Source: Kribbella sp. ALI-6-A (GTDB taxonomy: Bacteria > Actinomycetota > Actinomycetes > Propionibacteriales > Kribbellaceae). Taken from it: DNA of 64,000 nt. The translations under genes and the position numbers were made by a program. Location of the stretch: assembly GCF_001984195.1 (NCBI RefSeq), contig NZ_MTQN01000012.1, forward strand, positions 434,001 to 498,000. The letters run 5' to 3'. This document shows positions 29,742-37,892 of the stretch, piece by piece (position 1 is the stretch's first letter; the number at the start of each line of letters is the position of its first letter). Below the pieces are notes generated by a model. That model saw only the letters and a list, made by a program, of their open reading frames with translations. It did not search any database and was not told the DNA's origin.

Positions 29742-29745
29742 GCGG

Positions 29746-29792
29746 CCCCGGTACCCATCGGCATGAACCGGGGTACTGGACTGGCAGCCAGT
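29746..29792. promoter_or_regulatory. Inverted repeats in divergent CDGSH / HDO promoter region
   Basis: Two repeats lie between the divergent starts. CCCCGGT (29746-29752) is inverted at ACCGGGG (29767-29773) with 14 bases between. A compact ACTGGC-A-GCCAGT covers 29780-29792. Either could be an operator for co-regulating both genes. Confidence 0.35.
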
Positions 29793-29807
29793 TCAAAGGA
29801 GCACTGA

Positions 29808-30773
29808 ATGCAGCTTCCACCCCCTCGCGGGCCACTCAGCGGATGGGTGATTGATCACCTACGCGGCGGCAGCGGTCCGGCCCCGCGGACCCTTGGCAGC
29901 CCGACCGACGACGACTTCCAGCTCGCGCTGTGGTGCTGCTACGAGCTGCATTACCGCGGATTCGCCGAAGCCCCGCCGGACGCCGAGTGGGACACCGAAC
30001 TCCTCACCTTCCGGGCCGAGCTCGAGCAGGTGTGGACCGAGTGGCTGCAGGCGCTGTGCGCACCGGAGCCCTCGGCAACCGAACCGGTCGCGACCCAGCT
30101 GCGCGCCCTGATCGACGCCGACGACGGCCCCTCGCTGGCGGCGTACCTGCACCGGCACGCGACGCTCGAGCAGTTCCGCGAGTTCGTGCTCAACCGCTCG
30201 GTCTACCAGCTCAAGGAGGCCGACCCGCACAGCTACGGCATTCCCCGCCTGGACGGCGCCGTGAAGGCCGCGCTGGTGGAGATCCAGGCCGACGAGTACG
30301 GCGGCGGCCGGCCCGAACGCATGCACGCCGAACTGTTCCGTACGACGATGCGCTGGCTCGGCTTGAACGACACCTACGGCCATTACGTGCCGGAGGTGCC
30401 CGGCGTCACGCTGGCGCTGTCCAACGCGATGTCGCTGTTCGCGTTGCACCGCCGCTGGACCGGCGCGCTGCTCGGCCATCTGGCGGCCCTGGAGATGACC
30501 TCCACGACGCCGAACCGCCGGTATGCCAGCGGCGCCGTCCGCCTGGGTGCGACCGAGGAGCAGGCCCGCTACTTCACCGAGCACGTCGAGGCGGACGCCG
30601 TCCACGAGCAGATCGCCGCCCACGACCTGTGCGGCAAGTACGCCGAGCAGCACCCGGAGGCGGTCGGCGACATCCTGTTCGGGGCGAGCTGCTGCCTGGC
30701 GCTGGACAACCTGGTCGCCGAGCACCTGCTGGCCGCGTGGGGTGTCGAGCAGGAAGGACAGGTCGCCAGCTGA
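29808..30773 (+). CDS. Heme-oxygenase-like iron-containing redox enzyme
   Basis: 321 residues from ATG 29808 with AAAGGAG upstream. All-helical. The family-defining stretch EADPHSYGIPRLDG, VEIQADEYGGGRPERMHAEL and the later ADAVHEQIAAHDL carry Glu, Asp and His residues that fit the diiron ligands of heme-oxygenase-like diiron oxidases (HDO; iron-containing redox enzyme family). Some family members do N-hydroxylation or C-C cleavage. No signal peptide. Substrate unknown. It is divergent to a CDGSH iron-sulfur protein, a plausible electron partner. Confidence 0.82.
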   Translation: MQLPPPRGPLSGWVIDHLRGGSGPAPRTLGSPTDDDFQLALWCCYELHYRGFAEAPPDAEWDTELLTFRAELEQVWTEWLQALCAPEPSATEPVATQLRALIDADDGPSLAAYLHRHATLEQFREFVLNRSVYQLKEADPHSYGIPRLDGAVKAALVEIQADEYGGGRPERMHAELFRTTMRWLGLNDTYGHYVPEVPGVTLALSNAMSLFALHRRWTGALLGHLAALEMTSTTPNRRYASGAVRLGATEEQARYFTEHVEADAVHEQIAAHDLCGKYAEQHPEAVGDILFGASCCLALDNLVAEHLLAAWGVEQEGQVAS

Positions 30774-30808
30774 GGCGTTGCGGTTCGCGATCGAACGCAT
30801 ACGGAGAG

Positions 30809-30821
30809 TAGGTTCTTCGCA
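30809..30821 (+). promoter_or_regulatory. Leaderless promoter -10 for S1 protease
   Basis: TAGGTT (TANNNT consensus) at 30809-30814 ends seven bases before the ATG at 30821, and no Shine-Dalgarno is present. This is the spacing expected when transcription begins on the start codon itself. Confidence 0.5.
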
Positions 30822-31624
30822 TGATGAAGCGAGCCGTGGCGATCGCCGGCGTACTGGTCCTCACGATCTCGGGAGTGGCGACCGCAGCGACGCACCAGCC
30901 GGGGCAGGAGAGCACGGACCGCAGTCTGATCGTCGGTGGCACGCTCGCGGCACTGTCGGAGGCCCCCTGGACGGTTGCCGTCACCAACTCGCGGTCGTCG
31001 CACTCCAGCGGCCGCTGGTGCGGCGGCGCGCTGGTCCGGCCGAACAAGGTGCTGACCGCGGCGCACTGCATGACCAAGCCGATCGGGACCTACACCGTTG
31101 TCCAGGGCCGAGCCGAGCTGCGGGACCGCTCGGCGGGCCGCATCTCGAAGGTCAGCAAGGTGTGGATCCACCCCGGCTACGACACCAAGCTCAACCGCTA
31201 CGACTTCGCCGTGCTCACGTTGAGCACCCCGATCACCGGCGTCCCGCTGATCGCGCTGGAGACCAACCCGAAGGCCGACCGCCGAGGCGTCGTACCGACC
31301 GTGTTCGGCTGGGGCGACACGCGGGACACCGGGCCCGACGCCACCTTCCACAAGCTGGCCGTGCCGGACCTCGGCGACGCCACCTGCCTGGCCAACGAGG
31401 AGTACGTCGGCAACGGGTACGCCGCCGCGAGCAACGTCTGCGCCGGCTACCTGAAGGGCGGCAAGGACGCCTGCCAGGGCGACTCCGGTGGCCCACTGGT
31501 GCTCAACGGCCGCCTGCTCGGCACCGTCTCCTGGGGCAAGGGCTGCGCCGAGGCCGGCTACCCCGGCGTCTACGCCGAGGTCGCTTCGGCCGCCGCAGCA
31601 CTGAAAGCCCAGTTCGGCAAGTGA
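30821..31624 (+). CDS. Secreted trypsin-like serine protease (S1)
   Basis: 267 residues. Signal peptide (MMKRAVAIAGVLVLTISG, cleavage near ATAA), short propeptide, then mature start IVGGTLAAL as in trypsins. The catalytic triad is visible: His in LTAAHCM, Asp in RYDFAVLTL, Ser in CQGDSGGPL. The specificity-pocket Asp is present six residues before the Ser (KDACQGDSGG), so trypsin-like cleavage after Arg/Lys is expected. Cys residues pair as in chymotrypsin-fold enzymes. Exported, probably nutritional or developmental. A second in-frame ATG at 30824 is an alternative start. Confidence 0.93.
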   Translation: MMKRAVAIAGVLVLTISGVATAATHQPGQESTDRSLIVGGTLAALSEAPWTVAVTNSRSSHSSGRWCGGALVRPNKVLTAAHCMTKPIGTYTVVQGRAELRDRSAGRISKVSKVWIHPGYDTKLNRYDFAVLTLSTPITGVPLIALETNPKADRRGVVPTVFGWGDTRDTGPDATFHKLAVPDLGDATCLANEEYVGNGYAAASNVCAGYLKGGKDACQGDSGGPLVLNGRLLGTVSWGKGCAEAGYPGVYAEVASAAAALKAQFGK

Positions 31625-31656
31625 TTCATAACAGGTTCGTCAGCCGGTAACAATAC

Positions 31657-31749
31657 TGACCGGTCCGATCCGGGCCGGTCACTGAACCGATATAGCGGCG
31701 AAACGGCCACTGACTACCTTCCTGAGCAGCTACTTCCAGAGCTGCTCAG
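31657..31749. promoter_or_regulatory. Two inverted repeats and a -10 before the amine oxidase operon
   Basis: TGACCGG/CCGGTCA (31657-31681, loop 11) may end the protease transcript or be an operator. TACCTT at 31715-31720 fits a -10. The perfect nine-base repeat CTGAGCAGC/GCTGCTCAG (31722-31749, loop 10) sits just downstream, directly ahead of the GAGGAG ribosome site. It is therefore either an operator over the start of transcription or a 5'-leader hairpin affecting translation. Confidence 0.45.
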
Positions 31750-31761
31750 TGAGGAGACGGT

Positions 31762-33342
31762 ATGGCCCAGACCAGGAGGCAGTTCCTCCAGCAAGTCGGT
31801 GTCACCGGCGGCGCCGGCGTGATGTACTCCGCGATGGGTGCGCTCGGCCTGGCCGGCACCGCCGAGACCCCCGCGTACGCCGCCCCGGCGCGGATCGAAC
31901 TGGACGGCCGCGGCCGCAAGCACGTGGTGATCCTCGGTGCGGGAATCGCCGGCCTGACCGCGGCGTACGAGCTCGGCAAGGCCGGGTACCAGGTGACGTT
32001 GCTCGAGGCCCGCAAACGGCCCGGTGGCCGGAACTGGACGGTGCGCAACGGGACCGAGGAGAAGGACCTGCACGGCCACACCCAGCGAGCCCGCTTCTCC
32101 TCCGGGCAGTACATGAACGCCGGCCCCGGCCGGATCCCTCAGCACCACGTGACGCTCGACTACTGCCGCGAGCTCGGCGTCGCGATCGAGCCGTTCGTCA
32201 ACCAGAACGCCGATGCCTACCTGTACCGCGAAGGCACCACGGCCCTGTCCAACAAGCCGATCCGGCACCGCACCGCCAAGGCGGACGTCTACGGCTACGT
32301 CTCCGAACTGCTCGCCAAGGCCACCGACCAAGGCGCGCTCGACTCCGCCTTGACCGCGACCGACAAGGACGCGCTGATCAGCTTCCTGCGTAGCTTCGGC
32401 GCGATCGGCGCGAAGGCCGACGGGTTCGCCTACACCGGGACCGACGGCCGGCGCGGGTACGTCGTCGAGCCCGGCGCCGGACTCGAGGGCGGCACCACCG
32501 CCGCGCCGTACGGGCTCAGTGACGTGCTGGCCAGTGGGGTCGGCAACTACTTCTCGTTCGAGTTCGGCTGGGACCAGGCGATGATGATGTTCCAGCCGGT
32601 CGGCGGGATGGATCGGATCCCGTACGCGTTCGAGCGGGCGATCGGCCGGGAGAAGTTCGTCTACGGCGCCCAGGTGCTCGGGCTGCGCAACACCACCGAG
32701 GGCGTCACCGTCGTCTACAGCACCGGGTCCCGGCCACGGGAACTGAAGGCCGACTTCGCGATCTGCGCGCTGCCGCCGCACATCGCCGCGACCGTTCCGT
32801 CCAACCTGCCGGCGAACGTGCTCGCCGCGCTGCGCTACGCGCGGCCGACGAACGCGGGCAAGATCGGCATCGAGTACTCCCGGCGCTGGTGGGAGCAGGA
32901 CCACCGGATCTACGGGGGCATCACCAACAGCAATCTCGACCTGGTCAACACCTGGTATCCGTCCAGCGGCTTCCACGGTGAGCGCGGCACGGTGATCGGC
33001 TACTACAACACCGGCGCCAACGCCACGGCGTACGGCGCGCTGAGCCCGGCCGCGCGGCTCGATCGCGCACTGAGCCAGGGCGCCAAGATCCACGGCGACG
33101 TGTACCGCCAACAGGTGAAGGCGTCGTTCTCGGTCGACTGGGCCGGGACCGAGTACTCCCGCGGCGCCTGGGTCGGCTGGACGTCGCAGACCGACGGCAC
33201 GTACGCCGACCTGCTCGATGCCACCGGCAACATCTACTTCGCCGGTGACCACCTCAGCCACGCCATCGCCTGGCAGCACGGCGCGATGGTGTCGGCCCGG
33301 GCGACCGTGACCGCCCTGCACACGAGAGTGACCAGCCGATGA
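31762..33342 (+). CDS. Tat-exported flavin amine / L-amino-acid oxidase
   Basis: 526 residues. The N-terminus has a twin-arginine signal (TRRQFLQQVG followed by a hydrophobic stretch, cleavage near AYA-AP), consistent with export of a folded flavoprotein. ILGAGIAGLTAAYELGKAG is the FAD-binding GxGxxG fold, followed by the LEARKRPGGRNWT motif of the monoamine oxidase/L-amino-acid oxidase family. The C-terminal FAD motif is NIYFAGDHLSHAIAWQHGAM. The reaction known for the family is amine or amino acid to imine plus hydrogen peroxide. It overlaps the next gene, a secreted RidA, by four bases. Substrate not readable. Confidence 0.88.
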   Translation: MAQTRRQFLQQVGVTGGAGVMYSAMGALGLAGTAETPAYAAPARIELDGRGRKHVVILGAGIAGLTAAYELGKAGYQVTLLEARKRPGGRNWTVRNGTEEKDLHGHTQRARFSSGQYMNAGPGRIPQHHVTLDYCRELGVAIEPFVNQNADAYLYREGTTALSNKPIRHRTAKADVYGYVSELLAKATDQGALDSALTATDKDALISFLRSFGAIGAKADGFAYTGTDGRRGYVVEPGAGLEGGTTAAPYGLSDVLASGVGNYFSFEFGWDQAMMMFQPVGGMDRIPYAFERAIGREKFVYGAQVLGLRNTTEGVTVVYSTGSRPRELKADFAICALPPHIAATVPSNLPANVLAALRYARPTNAGKIGIEYSRRWWEQDHRIYGGITNSNLDLVNTWYPSSGFHGERGTVIGYYNTGANATAYGALSPAARLDRALSQGAKIHGDVYRQQVKASFSVDWAGTEYSRGAWVGWTSQTDGTYADLLDATGNIYFAGDHLSHAIAWQHGAMVSARATVTALHTRVTSR

Positions 33343-33995
33343 AACACAAGCTGCTCGCCGGGTTCGCCGTCGTCGCCCTCACGTTCACCGCGGGCGCGTC
33401 CACCGCCGCCGGCTGGTGGGACCGGCCGAAACCGCCACGCCCCGGCACCGTCGTCCCGGCGCTGCCGGCCGGTCAGGCCAACCCGATGATCGCCAGCGGC
33501 GTCGGCATCGGGGCGAACACCGCCATCTACAAGACGTCCGGCCTCGGCCCGTCGGCGCTGAACACCGCAGCCCCGGCGGGCAGCGAGGCGTCCTACATCG
33601 ACACTGCGGTCTTCCCCGGCGGCACGCTGCCGGCCGGAGTCACGATCACCGAAGCGCAGGGCATCAACGTGCTGCGCCGGATCGGGGAGAACCTGCAAGC
33701 GGCCGGCCTGTCCTACGACGACGTCTACACGATGCGGGTCTTCCTGCAGAACCCGGCCGGCGCGACCACGGCCGACTTCGCCGGCTGGAACCGCGCCTAC
33801 CGCCAGTACTTCGCCAACACCGACCTGACCACCGGCAAGTTCGTCCCCGTCCCGCTCGGGACGGCCGCGCCCGCCAAACCCTTCGTGGTCAACAAGGCAC
33901 GCCCGTCCCGCTTCGCCCTCGAGATCGAGAACCTGCCGGTCGGCGGCTGGCTGGTCGAGGTGGAGGTCGACGCCGCCTACGGCATGCGCTCGTAG
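33339..33995 (+). CDS. Secreted RidA/YjgF-family protein
   Basis: 218 residues. The signal peptide (MKHKLLAGFAVVALTFTAG, cleavage near STAA) is unusual, since most RidA proteins are small and cytosolic. The RidA fold covers about residues 45-215: GLGPSALN, ITEAQGINVLRRIGENLQAAG, VYTMRVFLQNP and FALEIENLPVGGWLVEVEV. RidA proteins hydrolyse reactive enamines and imines. The ATG overlaps the oxidase stop (ATGA), so both are made together and exported, which fits RidA clearing the oxidase's imine product outside the cell. It is longer than classical RidA (~130), with an expanded N-terminal part. It overlaps the convergent malate synthase by 19 bases. Confidence 0.85.
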   Translation: MKHKLLAGFAVVALTFTAGASTAAGWWDRPKPPRPGTVVPALPAGQANPMIASGVGIGANTAIYKTSGLGPSALNTAAPAGSEASYIDTAVFPGGTLPAGVTITEAQGINVLRRIGENLQAAGLSYDDVYTMRVFLQNPAGATTADFAGWNRAYRQYFANTDLTTGKFVPVPLGTAAPAKPFVVNKARPSRFALEIENLPVGGWLVEVEVDAAYGMRS

Positions 33996-35548
33996 GCCGG
34001 GAGGGTGAGGAAATCGACGTACTCCTCGGCCGTGGCGACGTCCAGGAAGGTCTGCCGGGCCTCGGCGTAGGCGGTGGGATCGTCGCCCAGCTTGGCGATC
34101 TCCTCGTCGGCGATGGTTGTGACGAGTTCCGTGGTGACCGTGGCGCCGGTGTCCAGCACGACGCCGTTGCGCCGCCACTGCCAGATCTGTGAACGCGAGA
34201 TCTCGGCGGTGGCGGCGTCCTCCATCAGGTTGAAGATGCCGACGGCACCGGTCCCGCGCAGCCAGGCGGCCAGGTACTGGATCGCGACGCTGACGTTGTT
34301 GCGCAGTCCGGCCTCGGTCACCTCGCCCGGCGTCGCGGCGACGTCGAGCAGCTGGTCGGCGGTGACCTCGACGTCCTCGCGCAGCTTGCTCAGCTGGTTG
34401 GGCGCGGACCCGAGCACCTCGTCGAAGGCCGCCCGGCAGGTCTGCACCATGCCCGGGTGCGCGACCCACGAGCCGTCGAAGCCGTCGGCGGCCTCGCGCT
34501 TCTTGTCCGCCTCGACCTTGGCGAAGGCCTGCTCGTTGACCGCCGGGTCCTTGCTCGGAATGAACGCCGCCATCCCGCCGATCGCGTGCGCGCCGCGCTT
34601 GTGGCAGGTGCGGACCAGGAGCTCGGTGTAGGCCCGCATGAACGGCACCGTCATCGTGACCGAGTTGCGGTCCGGCAGCTGGAAGTCGGCACCCCGGTCG
34701 CGGTAGGTCTTGATCACGCTGAACATGAAGTCCCAGCGTCCCGCGTTGAGTCCGGCCGAGTGCTCGCGCAGCTCGTACAGGATCTCCTCCATCTCGAACG
34801 CCGCCGGGAACGTCTCGATCAGCACCGTCGCCCGGATCGTGCCGCGCGGGATGCCGAGGAACTCCTGGGCCAGCATGAACGCGTCGTTCCACAGCCGCGC
34901 CTCGAGGTGCGACTCCATCTTCGGCAGGTAGAAGTACGGCCCCTGCCCGCGGTCGAGCTGGAGCTGCCCGCACGCGGTCAGGTAGAGCGCGAAGTCGACC
35001 AGGGATCCCGACGTGCGCTCCCCGTCGACCAGCAGGTGCTTCTCCGGCAGGTGCCAGCCCCGCGGCCGGACCACGATCGTGGCCAGCTCGTCGTCCGGCT
35101 TCAGCGCGTACGACTTGCCGGCCTCGCTGGTGAAGTCGATCTTCCGGGTGATCGCGTCGAGCAGGTTGAGCTGGCCGCCGATCACGTTCTCCCACAGCGG
35201 GGTGTTCGCGTCCTCGTGGTCGGCCAGCCAGACCTTAGCGCCGGAGTTCAGCGCGTTGATCGTCATCTTCCGGTCGGTCGGGCCGGTGATCTCGACCCGG
35301 CGGTCGACCAGCCCGGGCGCCGGGTCGGCCACCCGCCAGTCCGGGTCCTCGCGTACCGCGGCGGTCTCGGCCAGGAAACCGAGCGACCCACCCGCGGCGA
35401 TCTCCTCGACCCGCGCCCGGCGCCGTTCCAGCAGCTCCAGGCGGCGTGGGTTCAGCGCGCGGTGCAGCCGCTCGATCAACTCGAGCGCTCGCTCGCTGAG
35501 GATCTCGTCGTACCGCTCGTGTTTCGGTCCGGTGACCTCGACTGCCAC
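33977..35548 (-). CDS. aceB: Malate synthase A
   Basis: 523 residues, the normal length for form A. It condenses glyoxylate with acetyl-CoA to malate in the glyoxylate shunt, in the cytosol. Visible family signatures: ITGPTDRKMTINALNSGAKV, WLADHEDANTPLWENVI and IVVRPRGWHLPEKHLL. The central barrel has IRATVLIETFPAAFEMEEIL with the metal-binding Glu, and GRWDFMFSVIKTY. The C-terminal lid contains the catalytic Asp in FNLMEDAATAEISR, and the end TLPAYERMP is typical. No isocitrate lyase gene lies in the window. A perfect palindrome sits just upstream of the start, and a LacI regulator diverges from it. Confidence 0.95.
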   Translation of the reverse strand: MAVEVTGPKHERYDEILSERALELIERLHRALNPRRLELLERRRARVEEIAAGGSLGFLAETAAVREDPDWRVADPAPGLVDRRVEITGPTDRKMTINALNSGAKVWLADHEDANTPLWENVIGGQLNLLDAITRKIDFTSEAGKSYALKPDDELATIVVRPRGWHLPEKHLLVDGERTSGSLVDFALYLTACGQLQLDRGQGPYFYLPKMESHLEARLWNDAFMLAQEFLGIPRGTIRATVLIETFPAAFEMEEILYELREHSAGLNAGRWDFMFSVIKTYRDRGADFQLPDRNSVTMTVPFMRAYTELLVRTCHKRGAHAIGGMAAFIPSKDPAVNEQAFAKVEADKKREAADGFDGSWVAHPGMVQTCRAAFDEVLGSAPNQLSKLREDVEVTADQLLDVAATPGEVTEAGLRNNVSVAIQYLAAWLRGTGAVGIFNLMEDAATAEISRSQIWQWRRNGVVLDTGATVTTELVTTIADEEIAKLGDDPTAYAEARQTFLDVATAEEYVDFLTLPAYERMP

Positions 35549-35568
35549 AACAGCTCCTCTCCTCGACG

Positions 35569-35587
35569 CCGGTCACTGCGTGACCGG
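35569..35587. promoter_or_regulatory. Perfect palindrome upstream of malate synthase
   Basis: CCGGTCAC-TGC-GTGACCGG, arms of eight, 21 bases before the aceB start and ~106 bases before the LacI start. Its position fits a repressor site controlling the glyoxylate-shunt gene. Which regulator binds is not known from sequence. Confidence 0.5.
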
Positions 35588-35693
35588 TGATCCGGTTCAT
35601 CTCGACCGTAGTGCACAACTTCCGACGGCTGCTCGGCGGCGACGGACCGAACCGTTCAGTAGGGTTCGGGTCCGACGACGAGGGGAGACGGGG

Positions 35694-36719
35694 ATGAGTC
35701 GTCCGCTCACCAGCAAGGACCTGGCGCGGCTGGCCGGGGTGTCGCAGGCGACCGTCTCACGGGTCCTGACCAACAGCCCGAAGGTCACCCCGCAGACCCG
35801 GGCCCGGGTGCTGCGGGTACTCGAGGAGGCCAACTACACGCCGAATGCGCTGGCCCGCGCGATGAAGACCGGCCGGACCGGCACGATCGGGGTGTTCGTG
35901 ACCCGGGTGACCAGCCCGTTCCACGCCCAGCTGCTGGACGAGATCGGCCGGGGGCTCAGCGCGGCCGGCCTGCACATGATCCTGTGGAACATCGAGCACG
36001 AGCAGCCTGAGTCGCTCGGCACGATCCTGCAGCAGCGCCTGGTCGACGGCTTCATGGTGACGTCGGCGTCGTACGCCTCACCGTTACACACGATGGCGCT
36101 CGACTCCGGCACGCCGACGATCCTGCTGCACCGCGGCATCGACGGGCTGGACTGCGACCAGGTCGTCGGTGACGACCGGCAGGGCGCGTACGACGCCGGC
36201 CGGTACCTGGTCGAAGCCGGGCACACCGAGATCGGGCTGGTGCGGCTCGAACACACCGGCAACACCTCGCGCGACCGGGAGCGCGGATTCCGCGCCGCGC
36301 TCGCCGACGCCGGCGTACCGCTCAGAGATCGCAACGTGGTCACCACCGGGGTGTCGCACGCCGCCGGTCACGCGGCCGCCCGGAAGTTGCTGTCGGCCCG
36401 TAAACCGCCGACCGCGCTGTTCACGCTGACCGACTTGCTCGGGTTCGGGATTCTCGACGGCGCGCGGGCGCTCGGCGTCCGGGTGCCGGACGACCTCTGG
36501 GTGATCGGCTACGACAACACCGAGCTGGCCGGGTGGGAAGCGTTCGACCTGACGTCGGTCGAGCAGCCGGTACCCGGGATCGTCGCGACCGGGATCGAGC
36601 TGCTCCGCCGCCGGATCGCCGAGCCGGAGCGCCCGACCGAGATCGTCACGCTGCCCTGTCCCCTGGCCGTTCGTGGCTCAACCGCCAACACACCTGTTGG
36701 GTGGGCCTCGGAGCCCTGA
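35694..36719 (+). CDS. LacI-family transcriptional regulator
   Basis: 341 residues from ATG 35694 after GAGGGGAGACGGGG. The N-terminal helix-turn-helix is SKDLARLAGVSQATVSRVLT with the LacI hinge helix YTPNALARAMKTGRTGTIGV. The periplasmic-binding-protein-like effector domain follows (LLHRGIDGLDCDQVVGDD, GYDNTELAGWEAFDLTSV). It is a sugar- or metabolite-responsive repressor. No transporter or catabolic cluster lies next to it; its nearest partner is the divergent malate synthase, which it might control through the shared 145-base intergenic region (inference). Confidence 0.92.
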   Translation: MSRPLTSKDLARLAGVSQATVSRVLTNSPKVTPQTRARVLRVLEEANYTPNALARAMKTGRTGTIGVFVTRVTSPFHAQLLDEIGRGLSAAGLHMILWNIEHEQPESLGTILQQRLVDGFMVTSASYASPLHTMALDSGTPTILLHRGIDGLDCDQVVGDDRQGAYDAGRYLVEAGHTEIGLVRLEHTGNTSRDRERGFRAALADAGVPLRDRNVVTTGVSHAAGHAAARKLLSARKPPTALFTLTDLLGFGILDGARALGVRVPDDLWVIGYDNTELAGWEAFDLTSVEQPVPGIVATGIELLRRRIAEPERPTEIVTLPCPLAVRGSTANTPVGWASEP

Positions 36720-36734
36720 GCGCGGCCCGCGGGG

Positions 36735-37829
36735 TCATGAGCCGAGCAGAAGTGGTTCGGTCGAAAGCGGCAGGGTCCGCTCGCACCGGCCGGTGCTGAT
36801 CGCGCAGCGGACCAGGGTGGATCGGCTGCCCGGGCTCGCGCGGTCGTGCCAGGCGAGCAGCAGGTGGTCGTCGTCCTCGGCACGCAGGTCCTGGAAGGCC
36901 GGGGCGGTCCAGGATCTGAGTGGCTTGCCGGTTGTCGGGTCCAGCGGGAAGACCCGCTCCGGTCCGAACGGGAAGTCGCCGGGTGGAGTTCCGATGGCGT
37001 AGGCGCCCGTGGGGCTGAAGCCGGTGACCGTACGCTCGCAGGTCAGCCAGCGTTGGCGTCCGGTGGCGGTGTCGGTCAGTGCCGTACAGGTGCCGCTGTC
37101 GGTGCGGACCACCAGGTTGGCCGACTGCGAACCGTCCGCGGACACGGCGGCGGGCTGGACCGCCTTGCCGAGCAGGTGCACGGTGCCGTCGATGTCCCAG
37201 CGGTAAAGACTGGGCTGAGCTTCTGCTGTGGCTGCGGAGCGGAAGTAGACCTTCCGTCCGGCGACGCGGAGCACCTCGAGGCCGTAGCCGTCCTTACGGG
37301 CGAGGGTCGCGGTGGGCTCACTGCCGGGGCCTTGGAACCAGAGCTTGCCGCCTGGGCGCCACTCGGTCAGGTTGCCGGCGGCGTACGCGGCGGACTGGCC
37401 GTCGATGCTGGTCGCGAGGGAGTCCACGCCGGGGATGCGGTTGACCTGGCGGGCTTCGGCGTCCAGGACGATCAGGGCGGTGGTGTTGTCGGGCTGTCGC
37501 TGGAGGGTGAAGGTGGTGTCCCAGAGGCGGGCGGCGGCGACGATCTCGGCCGAGCCGGGGACGGTGATCGGGCCGCCGACGGCGGAATGCACGGTGCGGG
37601 CGCGGACGTAGGTGAGTTGCGGTGCGGCGCCGGTGGGCAGCTTCGCGGCGTTCACCGCTGCTGGAGTCACAGTCACTGGTGAAGAGATTGTGGGTACCGC
37701 CGCGCCCAGCGGGGCGGCGGTCGCGTCCTGCGGGCTGGGAGACACCTGGGTGGCGAGCAGCGCGCCGACAGCCACGGCGATCACCGCGACAGAGGCCACG
37801 CTCACGACCAGCAGCCGGTACCTGGTCAC
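36735..37829 (-). CDS. Membrane-anchored beta-propeller-like hypothetical protein
   Basis: 364 residues from GTG 37829, eight bases after GGAGGAGG; GTG 37832 and 37847 are alternatives. One N-terminal transmembrane helix (RYRLLVVSVASVAVIAVAVG) then a Pro/Ser/Ala linker and an extracytoplasmic beta-rich domain. Repeated strands such as TALIVLDAEARQVNRIPGV, GYGLEVLRVAGRKVYFRS and PSLYRWDIDGTVHLLG suggest a WD40/YVTN-like propeller. Two Cys pairs (SGTCTALTD..LTCER and VRCAISTGRCER) may form disulphides. No catalytic motif. Function unknown. Confidence 0.7.
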   Translation of the reverse strand: MTRYRLLVVSVASVAVIAVAVGALLATQVSPSPQDATAAPLGAAVPTISSPVTVTPAAVNAAKLPTGAAPQLTYVRARTVHSAVGGPITVPGSAEIVAAARLWDTTFTLQRQPDNTTALIVLDAEARQVNRIPGVDSLATSIDGQSAAYAAGNLTEWRPGGKLWFQGPGSEPTATLARKDGYGLEVLRVAGRKVYFRSAATAEAQPSLYRWDIDGTVHLLGKAVQPAAVSADGSQSANLVVRTDSGTCTALTDTATGRQRWLTCERTVTGFSPTGAYAIGTPPGDFPFGPERVFPLDPTTGKPLRSWTAPAFQDLRAEDDDHLLLAWHDRASPGSRSTLVRCAISTGRCERTLPLSTEPLLLGS

Positions 37830-37892
37830 CACGCGCGCCTCCTCCACGTCGGACTACGACGCCGCCCGGCGGCGGTTTGTTCGCCCGCGGGC

